A stretch of DNA of 64,000 bases from Paracamarosporium sp. OC-R06-R3 (Eukaryota > Ascomycota > Dothideomycetes > Pleosporales > Didymosphaeriaceae), in the NCBI GenBank assembly GCA_019828545.1, contig JACVRA010000334.1, positions 78,134-142,133 on the forward strand. The letters run 5' to 3'. Positions 62,246-64,000 of the stretch are shown here, piece after piece. The notes beneath the pieces are model-generated. The model had not been told where the DNA came from and did not search any database. It worked only from the letters and a program-made list of their open reading frames with translations. Positions within the stretch are counted from its first letter, which is position 1. The number at the start of each line of letters is the position of its first letter. A program made the translations under genes and the position numbers.

Positions 62246-64000
62246 TGTACAGTTTCGTCTATTTGAATGCTCTGCGTTCCAATACCACGAAGTAAATAGT
62301 GCATGTACAGGCTCATACCGTGCAGATCTATTCAATTTACTATTGTTTTGACCGCGAAAGCAGATTTGGTAGCTTTCATTTCGATAATACTCGTAATGAT
62401 GCTTAATTCCATTGGATGACTGAACTGGTAGCTGCGAAGATTTTATCGTGTTTGCTGATAATGACCTGGCTATGTGGCAGAAAGATGAAGCACAGCGTTG
62501 GCAATGGTGACACATTATGCAGCGACTCAATACAGTGCCAATTATCTAGCAAAGCTAGAACACCATTGTTATTTTTTTGATGCCGCAATGAGATAAGTTA
62601 TGCCAGGTCGCCGTACATGGGCCAACCAGTAACAAGGGAGGTTCGGTGCGGCGGATCGCACAAGGCGCGTCTTAAGCCCACGAATGTTTTCTCATTGTGA
62701 GTGCAGAGCAAACAAACATATCTTGTGGCCTAATTCCCGGTCTGGCAGGAAAGCTTGCAACGTTCGTCATGAGGAAATCAATGCGATATCCCCTAGTCTA
62801 TCACGATCATAGTATGCAATTTAGATGGAGTCACACCTCGCTAACTGACTCCGTTTTCATCATTTATGGTGATCTGTTACCTGGTGTCAGGCTCTGCAAA
62901 TACTACCTTAATGTCAAGCCCTTTCTTTCGATCCTACCTCTCCTGGTACGTCTATGAACTCAAAACTACTACGTGAGACCTATAGAGTTGATGGAATCCA
63001 TGCATCGGGTATATGTCTGTACCGCTGGCCAAGCACTCACCTTCTCAGAGGGATAGTGGCAATAACTTTGGGTAGTGAACTTCATTACGTAGCACTGACT
63101 TTCGATCTCTGGGTAGATATCATCGCTTTCCAATTGATCCACCTCTGCGACAGTTAGGGAGTCGCATACCGCCGATGGCTAGTCTTTCAGAGGTCTGAAC
63201 AAAAAACACCAAATACTAGCAGGATTTGTTAATGACGGAGAGTGACTTCGAGCTGTGAGCAGCGTGTCTGATAAAGCGATAGCGATGATTTTACAGCGCC
63301 GCAGCGTTGTCGGACAAGATACTATCGATTATTGCCCAGCCCCACTTGCCATAACATCTGGGAACACAACAAGGGCAATTAGCCTTAGGGATATATCGGA
63401 TGCAGCATTTTCAAGACATATCATACTTAGAGACCTAACCTGAGGGTTTTCTTCGTCGCAAAATACTTACGAATCTTAAGTCTTGCGAGAAATTGACCAT
63501 GTGTCAAAGTTGAAACGTACTTCCTATTGGAACGCAGATACAAAATCTGCTTCGAAGATGCTTTTCATGTATGTTTCGATGTTGGCGATATTTCTGAATA
63601 CAAGTGACTTGCTGTCAAGCTTCTTGATTGTGTGATGCAAAGAGAGCTTTATGTAGATATCGCGCTCGCGCCATGCGTTGCTTGGGCCCTGCTCGATTGT
63701 GTGTTACGCTAGGTGTGGGACCCGGCGGGTCGGCTCGAGGCTCTGGAGTGGAGCTTCGCACTTCTAAATACTGTACTATTACTAATCTGTAAATTCATTT
63801 AGTCCTACTTTTTAATAGTGTTGCTTAGAATCATTATAATCCTGGTTTCAAATAAAAGTAGAGAGAAGTTATGTCCTAGATAAGTTGAATATTGTGACGG
63901 CCTGGTGCACTAGCAGGTCACATGATCTCGCGTTCAGACGCAACTACGCGCTCAGGCGCGACTACCTTGTACGACGTTGCTACCCGGAGCGGAACGTTGT
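62246..64000. other. 1.75-kb gene-poor region
   Basis: Only short random frames were seen (for example 62697-62957). GC rises near the end (gcgctcaggcgcgactac, with cacatgat before it), possibly the promoter of a gene outside the window. No gene is supported. Confidence 0.5.

Noticed and set aside
1..64000. tRNA, rRNA, CRISPR arrays, telomere repeats, biosynthetic enzyme cluster
   Set aside because: None was seen by eye. A covariance-model scan was not possible, so a missed tRNA cannot be excluded.

Overview
This window is nuclear DNA of a filamentous ascomycete, probably a Dothideomycete (Pleosporales-like; inferred from gene content, not from any search). The evidence is short spliceosomal introns of about 46-76 bases (one of 143) with GT..AG ends and CTGAC/CTAAC-like branch sites, fungal start contexts, large gene-poor gaps, and fungal-specific families: HET, DUF3176, DUF7924, GPR1/FUN34/YaaH, GH72 and GH43. 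No bacterial operons, rRNA, tRNA, CRISPR array or viral genome was seen.

Layout. 1-2.5 kb: the 5' part of an acetate-transporter-like gene on the minus strand, divergent from a six-span membrane protein. 3.4-9 kb: a decayed DUF3176 membrane-protein gene, an unknown ORF, and an unknown gene broken by one in-frame stop. 10.5-17.9 kb: an unknown protein with three apparent internal repeats, a DUF7924 gene, and a classical HET gene. 18.7-30.5 kb: an atypical GH72/X8 protein with a transmembrane tail, an isolated HET gene, a secreted GH43 glycosidase and a second DUF7924 gene. 31-44 kb: a nuclear-looking coiled-coil protein, an F-box-like gene, two paralogous membrane proteins around a CorA-like protein, and a small TA-flanked MITE with a (GAT)n core. 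44.8-62.2 kb: seven HET-domain loci in a row, interrupted only by one decayed reading frame. 62.2-64 kb: nothing convincing.

The main feature is the HET array. With the two HET genes further left, the window has nine HET loci. Eight of them share one plan: an N-terminal HET domain, the W-F-(S/T)-S-L-W-T-L-Q-E block, a middle 'D-R-(V/I)-Y-G-I-Q-Q-I-F' region, and a C-terminal beta-rich 'LLG ... GLL ... W-x-R-I-G' module. They form two subfamilies: B begins with WPRRLLHVP-(S/T)-MTS, and A has a long N-terminal extension and HTWGR in place of YTWGR. The pair B(-)/A(+) occurs twice in head-to-head arrangement. One member carries a C-to-T nonsense change that also creates a perfect GTAAGT splice donor. 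HET proteins act in allorecognition and programmed cell death, so this looks like a locally amplified, birth-and-death incompatibility or immunity locus. The repeated divergent units may be functional pairs; that is inference.

Gene models for multi-exon genes were built by hand from splice consensus and paralogue alignment within the window. Functions named 'unknown' were not recognised.
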